Source: Glaciihabitans arcticus
GTDB taxonomy: Bacteria; Actinomycetota; Actinomycetes; Actinomycetales; Microbacteriaceae
Direction of reading: 5' to 3'
NCBI RefSeq assembly: GCF_004310685.1
Contig: NZ_SISG01000001.1
Coordinates: 1,364,001 to 1,428,000 of the forward strand
Length of the DNA stretch: 64,000 nt
Positions 1 through 9,100 of the stretch are shown in pieces. Both the position numbers and the translations under genes were made by a program. Every line of letters begins with the position of its first letter. The stretch's first letter is position 1. Under the pieces are notes generated by a model. The model was not told where the DNA came from. It ran no database searches and saw only the letters and a program-made list of their open reading frames with translations.

Positions 1-453
1 CGACTTGCCGGTCTGCTCGGCCGTGAGCTCTGCCATGCGCTTCTTCATGTCGAGGATGACGAAGGCCTGGGTCTGGATGTCGGCGGAGGTACCACCGAAG
101 CCACCCGACGGCTGGTGCAGCAGCACGCGCGCGTTCGGCGTGATGTAGCGCTTGCCCTTGGTTCCGCTCGAGAGCAGGAACTGGCCCATCGAGGCCGCCA
201 TGCCGATACCGACGGTGACGATGTCGTTCGGTACGAACTTCATCGTGTCGTAGATCGCCATGCCCGCCGTGATGGAGCCACCGGGCGAGTTGATGTAGAG
301 GTAGATGTCCTTCTTGGGGTCTTCCGCCGCGAGAAGAAGGATCTTCGCGCAAATCTCGTTGGCGTTGTCGTCACGCACCTCTGAGCCAAGCCAGATGATG
401 CGGTCCTTGAGGAGTTGGTCGAAGATGCTTGAGACCAATGCCGGTTGGGCCAT
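1..453 (-). CDS. clpP: ATP-dependent Clp protease proteolytic subunit ClpP (3' end outside window)
   Basis: These are the first 151 codons of the serine peptidase subunit of the Clp protease, a cytoplasmic barrel that degrades proteins delivered by ClpX or ClpC. Catalytic Ser88 is in GMAASMGQ and His113 in LLHQPSGG; the aspartate of the triad and the C-terminus lie beyond base 1. The ATG at 453 has GGAG seven bases upstream and gives the usual RIIWLG start region. It reads leftwards behind tig and tRNA-Pro, an order common in actinobacteria, where a second clpP and clpX usually follow. Whether this is the ClpP1 or ClpP2 type cannot be settled from one truncated copy. Confidence 0.97.
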   Translation of the reverse strand, partial: MAQPALVSSIFDQLLKDRIIWLGSEVRDDNANEICAKILLLAAEDPKKDIYLYINSPGGSITAGMAIYDTMKFVPNDIVTVGIGMAASMGQFLLSSGTKGKRYITPNARVLLHQPSGGFGGTSADIQTQAFVILDMKKRMAELTAEQTGKS

Positions 454-575
454 TGTCGCGCTCCATTTGTTTGTAATTGGGTTCTGCGTTATTGCTTGGT
501 TATGAATCTATCGGAGGCGCTCCCGCGAATCCGGCGTGTTCGCCCTCGGCAGACTGCGCGTGTTCAACTGGGTAC

Positions 576-1064
576 ATGAGCAACGACTGGGGCGCCCCGC
601 AAACCGACGACTGGCAGCAGCGGGTCGAAGCCGTGTGGGCGACTGCGGATGACCTTGCCGACCGCGACCTCATAGCAGCCATCGATGCGCTGGTCGCTGA
701 ACGCGGTGCCGACGACGCGGTGGCCGTGTTCGAGGCGGCCTGTGTGCGCGACTCCACGGGACTCGAGACCGAGGCCGAGCCGCTCTACCGCCGCGCCCTC
801 GAACTCGGTCTCGATGAGACCCGCGAGGTGCGTGCGACGATCCAGCTGGCGTCGACCATCCGCAACCTGGGCAAGGTGGACGAGAGCGTCGCCCTCCTCG
901 AGCGGCTGCTGGTCGCTCACCCCGCCGACCAGTGGACGGGACCCGCCGCGGCATTCCTCGCGCTGGCACTCGCGAGTCGCGGGAGCGAGCGGGAAGCGGC
1001 ATCCGTAGCCCTGATGGCCCTTGCCGACTACCTGCCTATCTACCAGCGCTCGGTGCGCAGTTAG
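576..1064 (+). CDS. Tetratricopeptide-repeat protein, small, cytoplasmic
   Basis: A 162-residue soluble protein made mostly of helical TPR-like pairs: residues about 50-130 show the pattern of an acidic helix followed by YRRALELGL and then ESVALLERLL. It resembles the short TPR proteins that act as scaffolds, but no partner or enzymatic role can be read from it. I placed the start at the ATG at 576 (MSNDWG) rather than at upstream in-frame codons from 477, because those upstream residues are Cys/Pro-rich, unlike coding sequence, and would run into the clpP leader. It is divergent from clpP and convergent with tig. Function unknown. Confidence 0.75.
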   Translation: MSNDWGAPQTDDWQQRVEAVWATADDLADRDLIAAIDALVAERGADDAVAVFEAACVRDSTGLETEAEPLYRRALELGLDETREVRATIQLASTIRNLGKVDESVALLERLLVAHPADQWTGPAAAFLALALASRGSEREAASVALMALADYLPIYQRSVRS

Positions 1065-1155
1065 TCGCGGGGTTTCTGCGCAGAATGGCCAAAGAGTGCT
1101 GCTCCGCGGCCAACGAAGGTCGATCTCTGGCCATTCGCGGCGTCGAGGGATGCAG

Positions 1156-1189
1156 AAAGGGCCCGCCACCTCGAAGGTGACGGGCCTTT
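1156..1189. terminator. Hairpin between the TPR gene and tig
   Basis: Stem of about 15 bp (AAAGG(G)CCCG...CACCT pairing with AGGTG...CGGGCCTTT) with a CGA loop and one bulge, lying between the convergent TPR gene and tig. Short T runs flank it on both sides, so it can serve as a bidirectional terminator. Confidence 0.7.
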
Positions 1190-1203
1190 CCTAAAAGCGC
1201 GAG

Positions 1204-2616
1204 CTACTTGTGGTCGTGACCGTAGTGCTCGTGGTTCGCAGAACGGCCGTGGCTGTCCTTGGCGCCGCCGTGCTCGTGGCCGCCATCCTGCTCGTGGTCG
1301 GCCGCGATGGCCTCGTCGGAGTCGTCGTCGGCGTTGTCGAAGCCTGCAGTGAACTCGGAGACGTCGACTGCGGCGCCCTTCGAGTCGACGATCTTCGCCT
1401 TGCCGAGAACGACTGCGAGCGCCTTGGAACGGGCGACCTCACCGATCATGGCCGGGATCTGGCCGTTCTTGTCGAGGGCCTGGATGAACTCGCCGGGCTC
1501 CATGCCGTACTGCGCCGCACCCTGGATGAGGTACTGGGTGAGCTCGTTCTGGCTCACCTTGATCTCCTCCTTCTCGGCGATCGAGTCGAGCAGGATCTGG
1601 CTGCGGAAGGTCTTCTCGCTGGATTCGGTGACCTCAGCGCGGTGAACGTCATCTTCAAGGCGGTTCTCACCCTCGAGGTGACGGTGCACCTCGTCCTCGA
1701 CCAGCTTCGCAGGAACGGGGATGTCGACCGACTTGAGCAGCTCGTCGACGATCTGGTCGCGTGCCTCGGCACCCTGGCCGAAGACCTTCGACTTCGCGAT
1801 CTGCTCCTTGAGGTCTGCCTTCAGTTCCTTGATGGTGTCGAACTGGCTGGAGATCTGGGCGAAGTCGTCGTCGGCCTCGGGAAGCTCGCGCTCCTTGACG
1901 GCGAGCAGCGAAACGGTGATCTCCGCCTTCTCGCCGGCGTTGTCGCCACCGAGCAGCTCGGACTCGAACGTGGTGGTCTCGCCCGCGGAGAGCGAGTCGA
2001 GCGCCTCGTCGATGCCCTCGATGAGCTCACCGGAGCCGACCTCGTAGGAAATGCTGTTGGCGGTGTCGACCTCGTCGCCACCGATCATCGCGACCAGGTC
2101 GAGCTGGGCGAAGTCGCCCTTCTTGGCCGGGCGGTCGACGGTGACAAGCGTGCCGAAGCGCGAGCGCAGCTGGTCGAGCTCGTCCTTGACGTCGTCGGCG
2201 CTGACCTCGATCGCCTCGACGGTCAGCTTCAGGCCCTCGTACTCGGGGAGGTCGAAGTCGGGGCGGACATCCACCTCGACTGCGATCAGCAGGTCGCCGC
2301 TGAAGTCCTTGACGCTGGGAAGCTCGAGCACGTCGGCCTCGGGGCGACCGAGGGTGCGGATCTTCTCGTCGCGCACTGCCTCTTTGTAGAACTTGTCCAG
2401 GCCGTCGTTGACGGCGTGGTTCAGAACCTCTTCGCGACCGACACGCTGGTCGATGAGCTGCGGCGGGATCTTGCCCTTGCGGAAGCCGGGGATGTTGACC
2501 TGCGAGCCGATGTGCTCGTAGGCGTGCGTGATGCTCGGCTTCAGCTCTTCCGGCGTGATGGCAATGCTGAGCTTGACGCGGGTGGGGCTGAGCTTCTCGA
2601 CCGTGGTCTTCACCAT
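1204..2616 (-). CDS. tig: Trigger factor with histidine-rich C-terminal tail
   Basis: Ribosome-associated chaperone and peptidyl-prolyl isomerase that meets nascent chains at the exit tunnel. The 470-residue product has the N-terminal ribosome-binding domain with the GFRKGKIP signature near residue 45, a central FKBP-like domain (about 150-240) and the helical C-terminal domain. The start at 2616 is chosen because AGGAG lies just upstream; the longer reading frame to 2703 would run into tRNA-Pro. The last ~33 residues contain eight histidines ([16 protein letters not shown]), an extension absent from the E. coli protein and reminiscent of the metal-binding tail of SlyD. It precedes clpP on the same strand. 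Confidence 0.97.
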   Translation of the reverse strand: MVKTTVEKLSPTRVKLSIAITPEELKPSITHAYEHIGSQVNIPGFRKGKIPPQLIDQRVGREEVLNHAVNDGLDKFYKEAVRDEKIRTLGRPEADVLELPSVKDFSGDLLIAVEVDVRPDFDLPEYEGLKLTVEAIEVSADDVKDELDQLRSRFGTLVTVDRPAKKGDFAQLDLVAMIGGDEVDTANSISYEVGSGELIEGIDEALDSLSAGETTTFESELLGGDNAGEKAEITVSLLAVKERELPEADDDFAQISSQFDTIKELKADLKEQIAKSKVFGQGAEARDQIVDELLKSVDIPVPAKLVEDEVHRHLEGENRLEDDVHRAEVTESSEKTFRSQILLDSIAEKEEIKVSQNELTQYLIQGAAQYGMEPGEFIQALDKNGQIPAMIGEVARSKALAVVLGKAKIVDSKGAAVDVSEFTAGFDNADDDSDEAIAADHEQDGGHEHGGAKDSHGRSANHEHYGHDHK

Positions 2617-2662
2617 GGGGTGATCTCCTGAGGTTGTTCTGAACGGTATCTGGTTGTTGCAG

Positions 2663-2736
2663 TCGGGGCGACAGGATTCGAACCTGCGACCTCTCGGTCC
2701 CAAACCGAGCGCTCTACCAAGCTGAGCTACGCCCCG
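2663..2736 (-). tRNA. tRNA-Pro (TGG)
   Basis: On the minus strand a full cloverleaf folds: acceptor CGGGGCG/CGCCCCG, D arm from GCTCAGC, anticodon stem CTCGG/CCGAG with loop TTTGGGA (anticodon TGG), and the T loop GGTTCGAATCC. The discriminator base is A and CCA is not encoded. It lies directly upstream of tig. Confidence 0.96.
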
Positions 2737-2909
2737 TGATGCTGTGGACTGCTAGTGGCGTCGGCTGCTGGGCATCCGAAATTTGGCCTCGGCAAGTCTA
2801 GCTGACTGAAACGGTGGGATTAGCTGTACGAGAAGCCATATCGCTGAGAGCGGAGCGGTGTCGATTCGGGCAAACAGGCTCGCGTCGGGTACAGTAACTA
2901 TTCGTAGTC

Positions 2910-2927
2910 GGGCGGACGTTTCCGCCC
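2910..2927 (+). other. Leader hairpin just upstream of tRNA-Gly
   Basis: Perfect 7-bp inverted repeat GGGCGGA-cgtt-TCCGCCC ending six bases before the tRNA. A candidate -10 hexamer TACAGT lies at 2890-2895. It probably sits in the 5' leader removed by RNase P. Confidence 0.45.
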
Positions 2928-2933
2928 ATCTGC

Positions 2934-3004
2934 GGGGATGTAGCTTAGTGGTAAAGCCTTAGTCTTCCAAACTAATGATGCGGGTTCGATTCCCGTCATC
3001 CCCT
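2934..3004 (+). tRNA. tRNA-Gly (TCC)
   Basis: Acceptor GGGGATG pairs perfectly with CATCCCC; anticodon stem TTAGT/ACTAA encloses loop CTTCCAA (anticodon TCC); T arm GCGGG-TTCGATT-CCCGT; discriminator T. CCA is not encoded. A T6 run at 3008-3013 follows directly and probably ends transcription. The stop codon of the convergent minus-strand gene lies inside this tRNA. Confidence 0.95.
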
Positions 3005-3613
3005 CCGTTTTTTACTGCTTCCGGGATACGGCCCCGTGCCGCTCTCGATCACGTATTCGGGCACGCTCGGGCCGTACCAGCAGTAGAGCGCCTGGCCTTT
3101 CTCGTGGGCCATCCGCGCCAGACCCAGCCTGAACAGCTTGTTGCCGGTGCTCACCTGATCGGGATGCCACGAGCTCCCCGCCAGCCACGCTTCATCCAGC
3201 GCATTCCGCCTCGCCAACCAGCGCGGGGTTTCGCTCTCGCCTCCTGCCTGCTCTTCGTGGAGCACCCGCAGAGTTGCGGCTTCCTCCTCAACCATGAGGT
3301 TCAGAAACGTGGCCGAGCAACGATAGAGCAGTCCGTCGCCTACTTCAGCGAAGCGTTCGAGAGCCTCATCCCGCTCGAGTGGCGACCCTCCCAGTACAAC
3401 GAACAGGTCTCGCATGTTCTCCGCTGATTCGCCACCTTGCTGGGCGTGAACCGAGACGATCGAGGTCGTGCGCCCCGGAAGCGGCACGGCCGGCCCGATG
3501 GCGACATCCATCGCCGAGAGACGATTCTCCGGAACGCTGAAGACGATGCAGGTGGTCGCCTGCCGGGGCGACCTGCTCATCGCCGTCGCAATAGGTTCCC
3601 AGAAGCCCTTCAC
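2996..3613 (-). CDS. Uncharacterised protein, third gene of the VanY/phosphotransferase operon
   Basis: A 205-residue soluble protein that I do not recognise. The start is GTG at 3613, which overlaps the upstream stop as GTGA; an ATG at 3580 is the alternative. The N-terminal half contains an ARPLPGRTTS-like stretch with predicted beta strands; the C-terminal half has a helical region and an aromatic segment YCWYGPSVPEY. The coding sequence ends with a basic KKRRG tail, and its TGA lies nine bases inside the antisense of tRNA-Gly, so the C-terminus may have been shortened or extended by chance. Coupling to the phosphotransferase gene suggests a joint role. Function unknown. Confidence 0.6.
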   Translation of the reverse strand: MKGFWEPIATAMSRSPRQATTCIVFSVPENRLSAMDVAIGPAVPLPGRTTSIVSVHAQQGGESAENMRDLFVVLGGSPLERDEALERFAEVGDGLLYRCSATFLNLMVEEEAATLRVLHEEQAGGESETPRWLARRNALDEAWLAGSSWHPDQVSTGNKLFRLGLARMAHEKGQALYCWYGPSVPEYVIESGTGPYPGSSKKRRG

Positions 3614-4437
3614 CGCACGGCCTCGCGCAGCGCAGCCTCGTTCTGTGCCAGCCAGCGCTGCCGGCGCAGGATGCGGTCGCCCACACCCTCGCCCCACATG
3701 CGCGCCCAGCCCCCGCCGAGGGTCTCGGCACGGTGCTTCATGAGGTGCCACGAGCGGTCGGCCAGATTTCGGGATAACGGCACCAGGCTCGCCCGCTCCG
3801 CGTCCGATAGCCCGTACGCGTCGACGATCACCCCCGCGCGGTGGAACGGATCGACGCCCTCCACCATGTACTCGCGATCCTCGACCGGCACCCAGGGTGC
3901 CCACCAGAGCAGCATGTTGACGACCTCCTCGGCACGGGTCGCCGGCCGCGCCAGGTCGAAGTCGATGAGGGAGAACGCCGCGTCGTCACGGAACACCACA
4001 TTCTCGGGAGTGATGTCGACGTGGCCGATGAACTGAGGCTCCCCCGCGATCGTGGGCGGGGTGCCGGGAGGGTCATCCCGAAGCATGGCGCTCGACCACT
4101 CGGGCAGGCCGATCTCGAGCGCCGCGTCATCGTAGGCGCGCACCAGCCGGGCGACGCTCGCGAGCCTGTCCTCATCGCCGAGCCAGGCCGGCCAGGGACG
4201 GGTCGCGACCTCTCCCGAGACGAAGTCGAGCACGTGGCGGTCGGCGGCATCCACCCCAAGATGGCGAGGCGCGCCCGCGAAGCCGAGTTCGGCGAGGCCC
4301 TCGAGCAGTCTGCGCACTGGTTCGGAGGTGACGGCGCTCGGCCGACGGACAGTTTCTCCGATGCGCACCAGGCCCTCGGTGACGTCACCGCCCTCGAGAG
4401 GATGCTCGGTGAGGTCTCCCCGTTCGCGGTAGAGCAT
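3610..4437 (-). CDS. Aminoglycoside/homoserine-kinase-type phosphotransferase (APH fold)
   Basis: A 275-residue member of the APH superfamily, which transfers phosphate from ATP to small hydroxyl compounds. The catalytic loop GHVDITPENVVF (HxDxxxxN) and the metal-binding SLIDFD motif of the APH fold are both present in the middle of the protein; the N-terminal nucleotide lobe is short and the glycine-rich loop is not obvious. The HVD triplet replaces the more usual HGD. The ATG at 4437 shares one base with the stop of the upstream VanY-type gene (TGATG), so the genes are translationally coupled. The substrate is unknown; resistance should not be assumed from the fold alone. Confidence 0.8.
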   Translation of the reverse strand: MLYRERGDLTEHPLEGGDVTEGLVRIGETVRRPSAVTSEPVRRLLEGLAELGFAGAPRHLGVDAADRHVLDFVSGEVATRPWPAWLGDEDRLASVARLVRAYDDAALEIGLPEWSSAMLRDDPPGTPPTIAGEPQFIGHVDITPENVVFRDDAAFSLIDFDLARPATRAEEVVNMLLWWAPWVPVEDREYMVEGVDPFHRAGVIVDAYGLSDAERASLVPLSRNLADRSWHLMKHRAETLGGGWARMWGEGVGDRILRRQRWLAQNEAALREAVR

Positions 4438-6038
4438 CAGTAGCCGGGTGCGGCGCGATACGCGAAATACGTCTCAAGGGTATGGAACCCGCCCTGCTTG
4501 TAATCGGCTGCAGCGGCGGCTCCGATGTAGCGCAGGTGCCACGGCTCAGACGCGTAGCCCGTAACGTTCGTGTAGCCCTTCTCGTAACGCACTATAAAGC
4601 CGTACCGCCACGCGTTGGCCTTCACCCACGTTCCCTGCTTCGAGTCGGCGAAGGTATAGATCGAGCCGCAGGCTGATGCGCTGCACGCGACGACGTCGGC
4701 CGCGAGACCGGTCTGGTGTTCGCTGTGGCCCGCGCGTGCGGACTGTGAGTCCGCCCACTTCTGGCCCATGGTGCGCACGTACCGGGCGTACAGCGCCTTC
4801 TGGGTCGGGTACGACCGGTAGCCGCTGGCGAGCCCGACGCGACCCGCGCCCGCGGCAACCGACCCGGCGTTCATCTTTTCGAGCGATGTCGCCGCTGCCT
4901 TGCGCAGCAGGTGCGAGCCAGTGCGCTTCACGGCCGGCAGCCTCAGGTCGGCGGGCACGTAACTCACCGGGTTGAGCTTGTTCTTCTTGTTCGCCACAAC
5001 CCAATAGCTCGAAGCCTTCGTGAGGCTCTGGCAGGCGAGCAGGGTGCCGACCGCGTTATGCAGCTTCGTCACCGGTCCCAGCAGGGTGATCCGAGCGACG
5101 GGCGCGGCGCTCGCGAACGCGATCAGCTGGGGTGAAGCGCAGTGTGCTGTCGAGTAGATGACCGGGGCCCCCGACGCGGCCGCCAGCGGGATCGACCCGA
5201 CGGCAAGGGCATATCCCGTGTTGGACATCACGAATGCGCGCCCGGGTGCGGAGAAACGAGCGGCGATGGCCGCGGATAACTTGGCGTAACTGGTTCCCCG
5301 CACGCGGGTCACCGCGATACCGCGTTTCGTGACCGCGTTCGCGAAGGAGGCGGACACCGCCGCGGATTCGCCGATGACGGTGACTCGGGATGTGCCTGCC
5401 GTGGTGAAGAGGCCCGAAAGGTCGGCCCGAACCGCGGTGTCCGAGGGGCGCACGAGTACGAGAGGCGCACCCTGCGACCCCGCCAGCACCGCCGCACTCA
5501 GGGTCGCCGGACTGGTCGCCCCGCCCGCGATGACCACGGAACTCGCGTCAGCGAACTGCGCGAGCAGGATCGATGTGGCGTAGAGGTCGGCGGCTCCGAT
5601 GCGCACCAGGTTGGGCTGGATCGCCCGCAACCGGGTCTCTACCGCGGCGTTGACCACGGTGCTATTGCCGACGACGATGATCCGTTGCGGGGCGAGGCGT
5701 TCGAGTTCTGCTGCCGTTGCAGCACCGAGGGCGGTCGGCGCCGTGAGGAGAAGCTGCCCATCGAGATTCGCGGCCGCGGCACCCGCGACGACCCCGGTGA
5801 GAAAGCTGGTGCCCGAGGTCACGACGGCGGTGATGCCCGTTCCGTCCACGGGGTTCGCCAGTTTCGACGCAGCGATGGCGACACTGTAGACGTCGGCGCC
5901 GCCCACCCGGTCGACGGTGCGGGCAGCGAGGGCCGCCGGTGCGGCCGGTGCGGCACTCGCCGGTGCGACTCCCGCGACGAGCAGTCCGAGAACAACGGCG
6001 AGCGCGAGCGGCAGAGCGCGGCGGGACGAGCGGAGCAT
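4437..6038 (-). CDS. Secreted cell-wall-binding-repeat protein with VanY D-alanyl-D-alanine carboxypeptidase domain
   Basis: A 533-residue exported protein. Residues 1-30 form a signal peptide (LPLALAVVLGLLVAG, then ASAA). Residues about 40-340 contain repeated cell-wall-binding type 2 modules (RVGGADVYSVAIA, IIVVGNSTVV, VTVIGESAAV). Residues about 400-520 are a VanY-type LD/DD-carboxypeptidase domain with the zinc motifs SEHQTGLAADV and EPWHLRY. It therefore probably trims peptidoglycan stem peptides at the cell surface. The ATG at 6038 with an AAAGGATCC ribosome site was chosen; a candidate -10 TAAACT lies about 30 bases upstream. It heads a three-gene operon with an APH-fold protein and an unknown protein. 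Confidence 0.92.
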   Translation of the reverse strand: MLRSSRRALPLALAVVLGLLVAGVAPASAAPAAPAALAARTVDRVGGADVYSVAIAASKLANPVDGTGITAVVTSGTSFLTGVVAGAAAANLDGQLLLTAPTALGAATAAELERLAPQRIIVVGNSTVVNAAVETRLRAIQPNLVRIGAADLYATSILLAQFADASSVVIAGGATSPATLSAAVLAGSQGAPLVLVRPSDTAVRADLSGLFTTAGTSRVTVIGESAAVSASFANAVTKRGIAVTRVRGTSYAKLSAAIAARFSAPGRAFVMSNTGYALAVGSIPLAAASGAPVIYSTAHCASPQLIAFASAAPVARITLLGPVTKLHNAVGTLLACQSLTKASSYWVVANKKNKLNPVSYVPADLRLPAVKRTGSHLLRKAAATSLEKMNAGSVAAGAGRVGLASGYRSYPTQKALYARYVRTMGQKWADSQSARAGHSEHQTGLAADVVACSASACGSIYTFADSKQGTWVKANAWRYGFIVRYEKGYTNVTGYASEPWHLRYIGAAAAADYKQGGFHTLETYFAYRAAPGY

Positions 6039-6172
6039 GGCGGGATCCTTTGTGACCGAGTGGGCACAGTTTAGCTCCGGCCGTCCGCCGCCGTCCCGCG
6101 ACATCCGTGGACAATCGCGGAGCAATCCTCGTTCGACCGCTACCCTGAGGGACGTCCGTTCAGGGGGAATGA

Positions 6173-9100
6173 ATGACCGAACCAACCGAGAACTTCGCCG
6201 CGTACGCAGGGCACGTGCTGTTCCCGCGCACTCCGGCCGATCTCAGCAATCGCGCGCAATGCCCGGCCTGCTTCCACCTGCTCACGAGCACCGTGTGCGA
6301 CTACTGCTCGCTCGACCTCGGGCATCCCGCCGCGGCGCAGCTCGCGACGGTTTCCTCCGAGGCCGTCGCCGCGCTTGACGAGCGACTGAACATCATCGGG
6401 CGCATCCGCTTCGAGACGTCCGCCGCGCGTGCCGCGAAGGTCGCAGCCGAGCGGGAAGAGCGCATTGAGCGCGCTGCCGCTGCCCAGGTGGCTGCACCCG
6501 CGGTTGTGGCGCAGCCTGTGTTATCGCAGCCGGTGCCGGTGTTTGCGGCACCCATCCCGCCTATCTCGCCCGTCCTCCCCCCGCCGGTCACTCCCCCCGT
6601 CGCCGGGCCCGCCGCACCGTCGCCGGCCCGATCGCGCTCCAGCATCCAGGTGCTCGTGCTGATCGCTGGCATCTCGCTGCTCTCGCTCGCCGCGGTCTCG
6701 TTCCTCATCTACGCGTTCGTGAACTACGGCATCGAGTGGCGGAGCGCCATCATCGCGGCGATCACCGTGGCAACCTTCACGATCGCCTCACTGCTGCGCC
6801 GTCGGGGCTACGCCGCGACCGCGGAGGGCATCGCCGTCTTCGCAGTGGTGCTGGTCTACCTCGACGCCTTCGCGGTCCGCGCCAACAACCTCTTCGGCGC
6901 GGAGAGCGCCCAGCCACAGGTCTACTGGGGAACCACCCTCCTGCTCTCCGCCCTCGGCTTCGTGCTTTGGCACCGCCTGTCGGGCCTGCGTGTACCGAGC
7001 GTCGCGGGCTTCAGCGCCCTCGGCATCGGCGCGGGCGTGCTCGTTTACGGCCTCGGCGAGAACCTCGAAACGCCGGCGCGCGCCTACCTCGCGCTGATGG
7101 CTGCCGCCACGGTCGGGCTGCTGCATCCGTTTGCGCGGCGCGCCGAGACGTCATCCAGCCCGGAACGCCGCGGCACACCCGAACGACTCATCGCCCTCAG
7201 CGTTGCGTTCCTCGCCCTCGCGGGCGGCCTGCTGCCCGCGTTCTTCACCGACAGCAGATCCTTCTTTGTGGCCAGCCTCGCCGTGCTGGGTGTCGGGGTG
7301 CTGTCGTTCGCACACGTCGCCCTCGCCGTGCGCGGTCGAGCGGTCGAGATCCGCCCCGTGCGTGACTTCGGCCTCGCCTTCGCCGCCCTTGCCGGTCTCA
7401 GCACCGCGTCTGCGGCGAGCGCCACCCTGCTGCACGACCCGACGCCCGAGTTCGGGATGATCGTGCCGCCCGTCGCCGCGGCCCTCACCGTGCTGCTGCT
7501 CGACACGGCGTGGCGCGGGCTCGCTCACGCGCCGAGCATCCGCGCCCTCCGTATCGCCGAACTCGGAGCCGCGATTATCGCGGGTGTCACGGCCCTCGTC
7601 CCCCTAAGCTTCGCGGCCTGGCTCGTGGCGAGCGCGGCGTTCAACGGTGTCGTTCGGTTCGCGTGGAAGCTCGAGCTCGGTGAATCCCTCGTCGAGGTGT
7701 CGACGCGATCGGGCGCTGCTGTCGCTGCGCTCGGGATCGTCGTCGCCCTCGTGATCGTGTTCTCCGCGGCATCCCGTCGCCTGCTCGCACGGCGCCTGCT
7801 GGTGACCATCTCTGTCGCGGGCGTGGCCGTTGCCGCGGTGCCGCTGCTGGCCACCGAGTGGCTTGTGGTCGGCGGCTGGCTGCTCATCGGAGCGCTCGGC
7901 CTGGCGGCTCTTATTGCTTTCCGAAAGCGGCTGCCGCAGTCGATCCGCTCGGTGGTCGCGGTCGGCGGGCTCGTCGCGACGGCGCTCGGCTACCTCGCGT
8001 CGTGGGCAAGTCTCGACTCGTGGCTCGCGGGGTCCGCGATCACCATCCTGCTGCTGATCGGTGCGCGCTGGGCATTCACGGCTGTCGCGTCGCGGGCCGG
8101 ACTGCTCGCTGCGGCCGTGCTGCTCGGGTACGTGGGCGCTGTGGGGCTCGCGCAGCAGTACACACCCGGCGACTCGGCTAGCGACAACGCGGACAACGCC
8201 GTGCGCTTCGGCGGCATGTTCGCTCTGGCGCTGTTCGTCATCGCCGCGGCGCTTCCCCGGGTGCTCTCGACGATCGACCGTCGTGTGCTCTTCCTGATGA
8301 GCCTGCCCGTCTCCCTCTTCACCGCGGCCTGGCTGTGGTTCCTGGCGCCGGCCGGAACGATCCTGCTCGAGCCGCTCACGGGCATGCTGGTCACCGCGGG
8401 TCTCGTGCTCGCTCTTCTGCTGTGGCTTGTTGTGCGTCGCGACACCGCACTGGCGACCGAGCGGATCGTGGCATCCGCCAGCCTCGCCGCCGCCGTATTC
8501 TTCGCGGTCTCCCAGCTCGCGCGCGTTATCGACAGCGCACCCCTCGCGAACCTGTCCCCGGTGATCGCCGTTGCGGTGGTCGCTGCAGGCGCGCTTGCTG
8601 TTTCCCTGGTGCGGCCCTCGGCTGTGCCGCGCGACGCCATGGATCTGGGCGTCGCCATCGTCGGCGTGCTTGCACTGCTGGCGCCCGTCACCACCACCAC
8701 GTGGCTCAGCCTCGTGATTGCGGGCGTTGCGACGCTGCTGCTCGCCATCGACCGGGACGGGCTGTTCGCCTCGGCGTCGCCCCGCCGCTTCCTCGGCTGG
8801 CTCGCGCTGGCGCTCGGTACCGCCGGACTCTGGTGGCGCCTCGGTGAGGATGACGTCACCGCTCTCGAGCCCTACGTCCTGCCCCTCGCCGGCGCGCTGC
8901 TGCTCGTTGCGCTCCTCGGCTGGCGGGTGAAGCACAGCAGCGCCGCCGCACCGCTCATCGCCCTCGGTGGCCTGCTGGTAGCAATCCTCCCCCTCGCCGT
9001 GACCGGCGGCACGGGTGACCTCGTGCGTCCGCTCGTGGTGGGCGGCTCGAGCGCCGTGCTCCTCGTCGGCGGAAGCTGGCTGACCGCCGTCCTGCCGCTG

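Noticed and set aside
533-544. GGCG-tgtt-CGCC as a ClgR site for clpP
   Set aside because: Does not fit the CGCYNANRGCG pattern and lies closer to the TPR gene start.
3610-4437. Antibiotic resistance call for the APH-fold gene
   Set aside because: The fold covers many small-molecule kinases, the motif is HVD rather than HGD, and the operon context points to the cell envelope.
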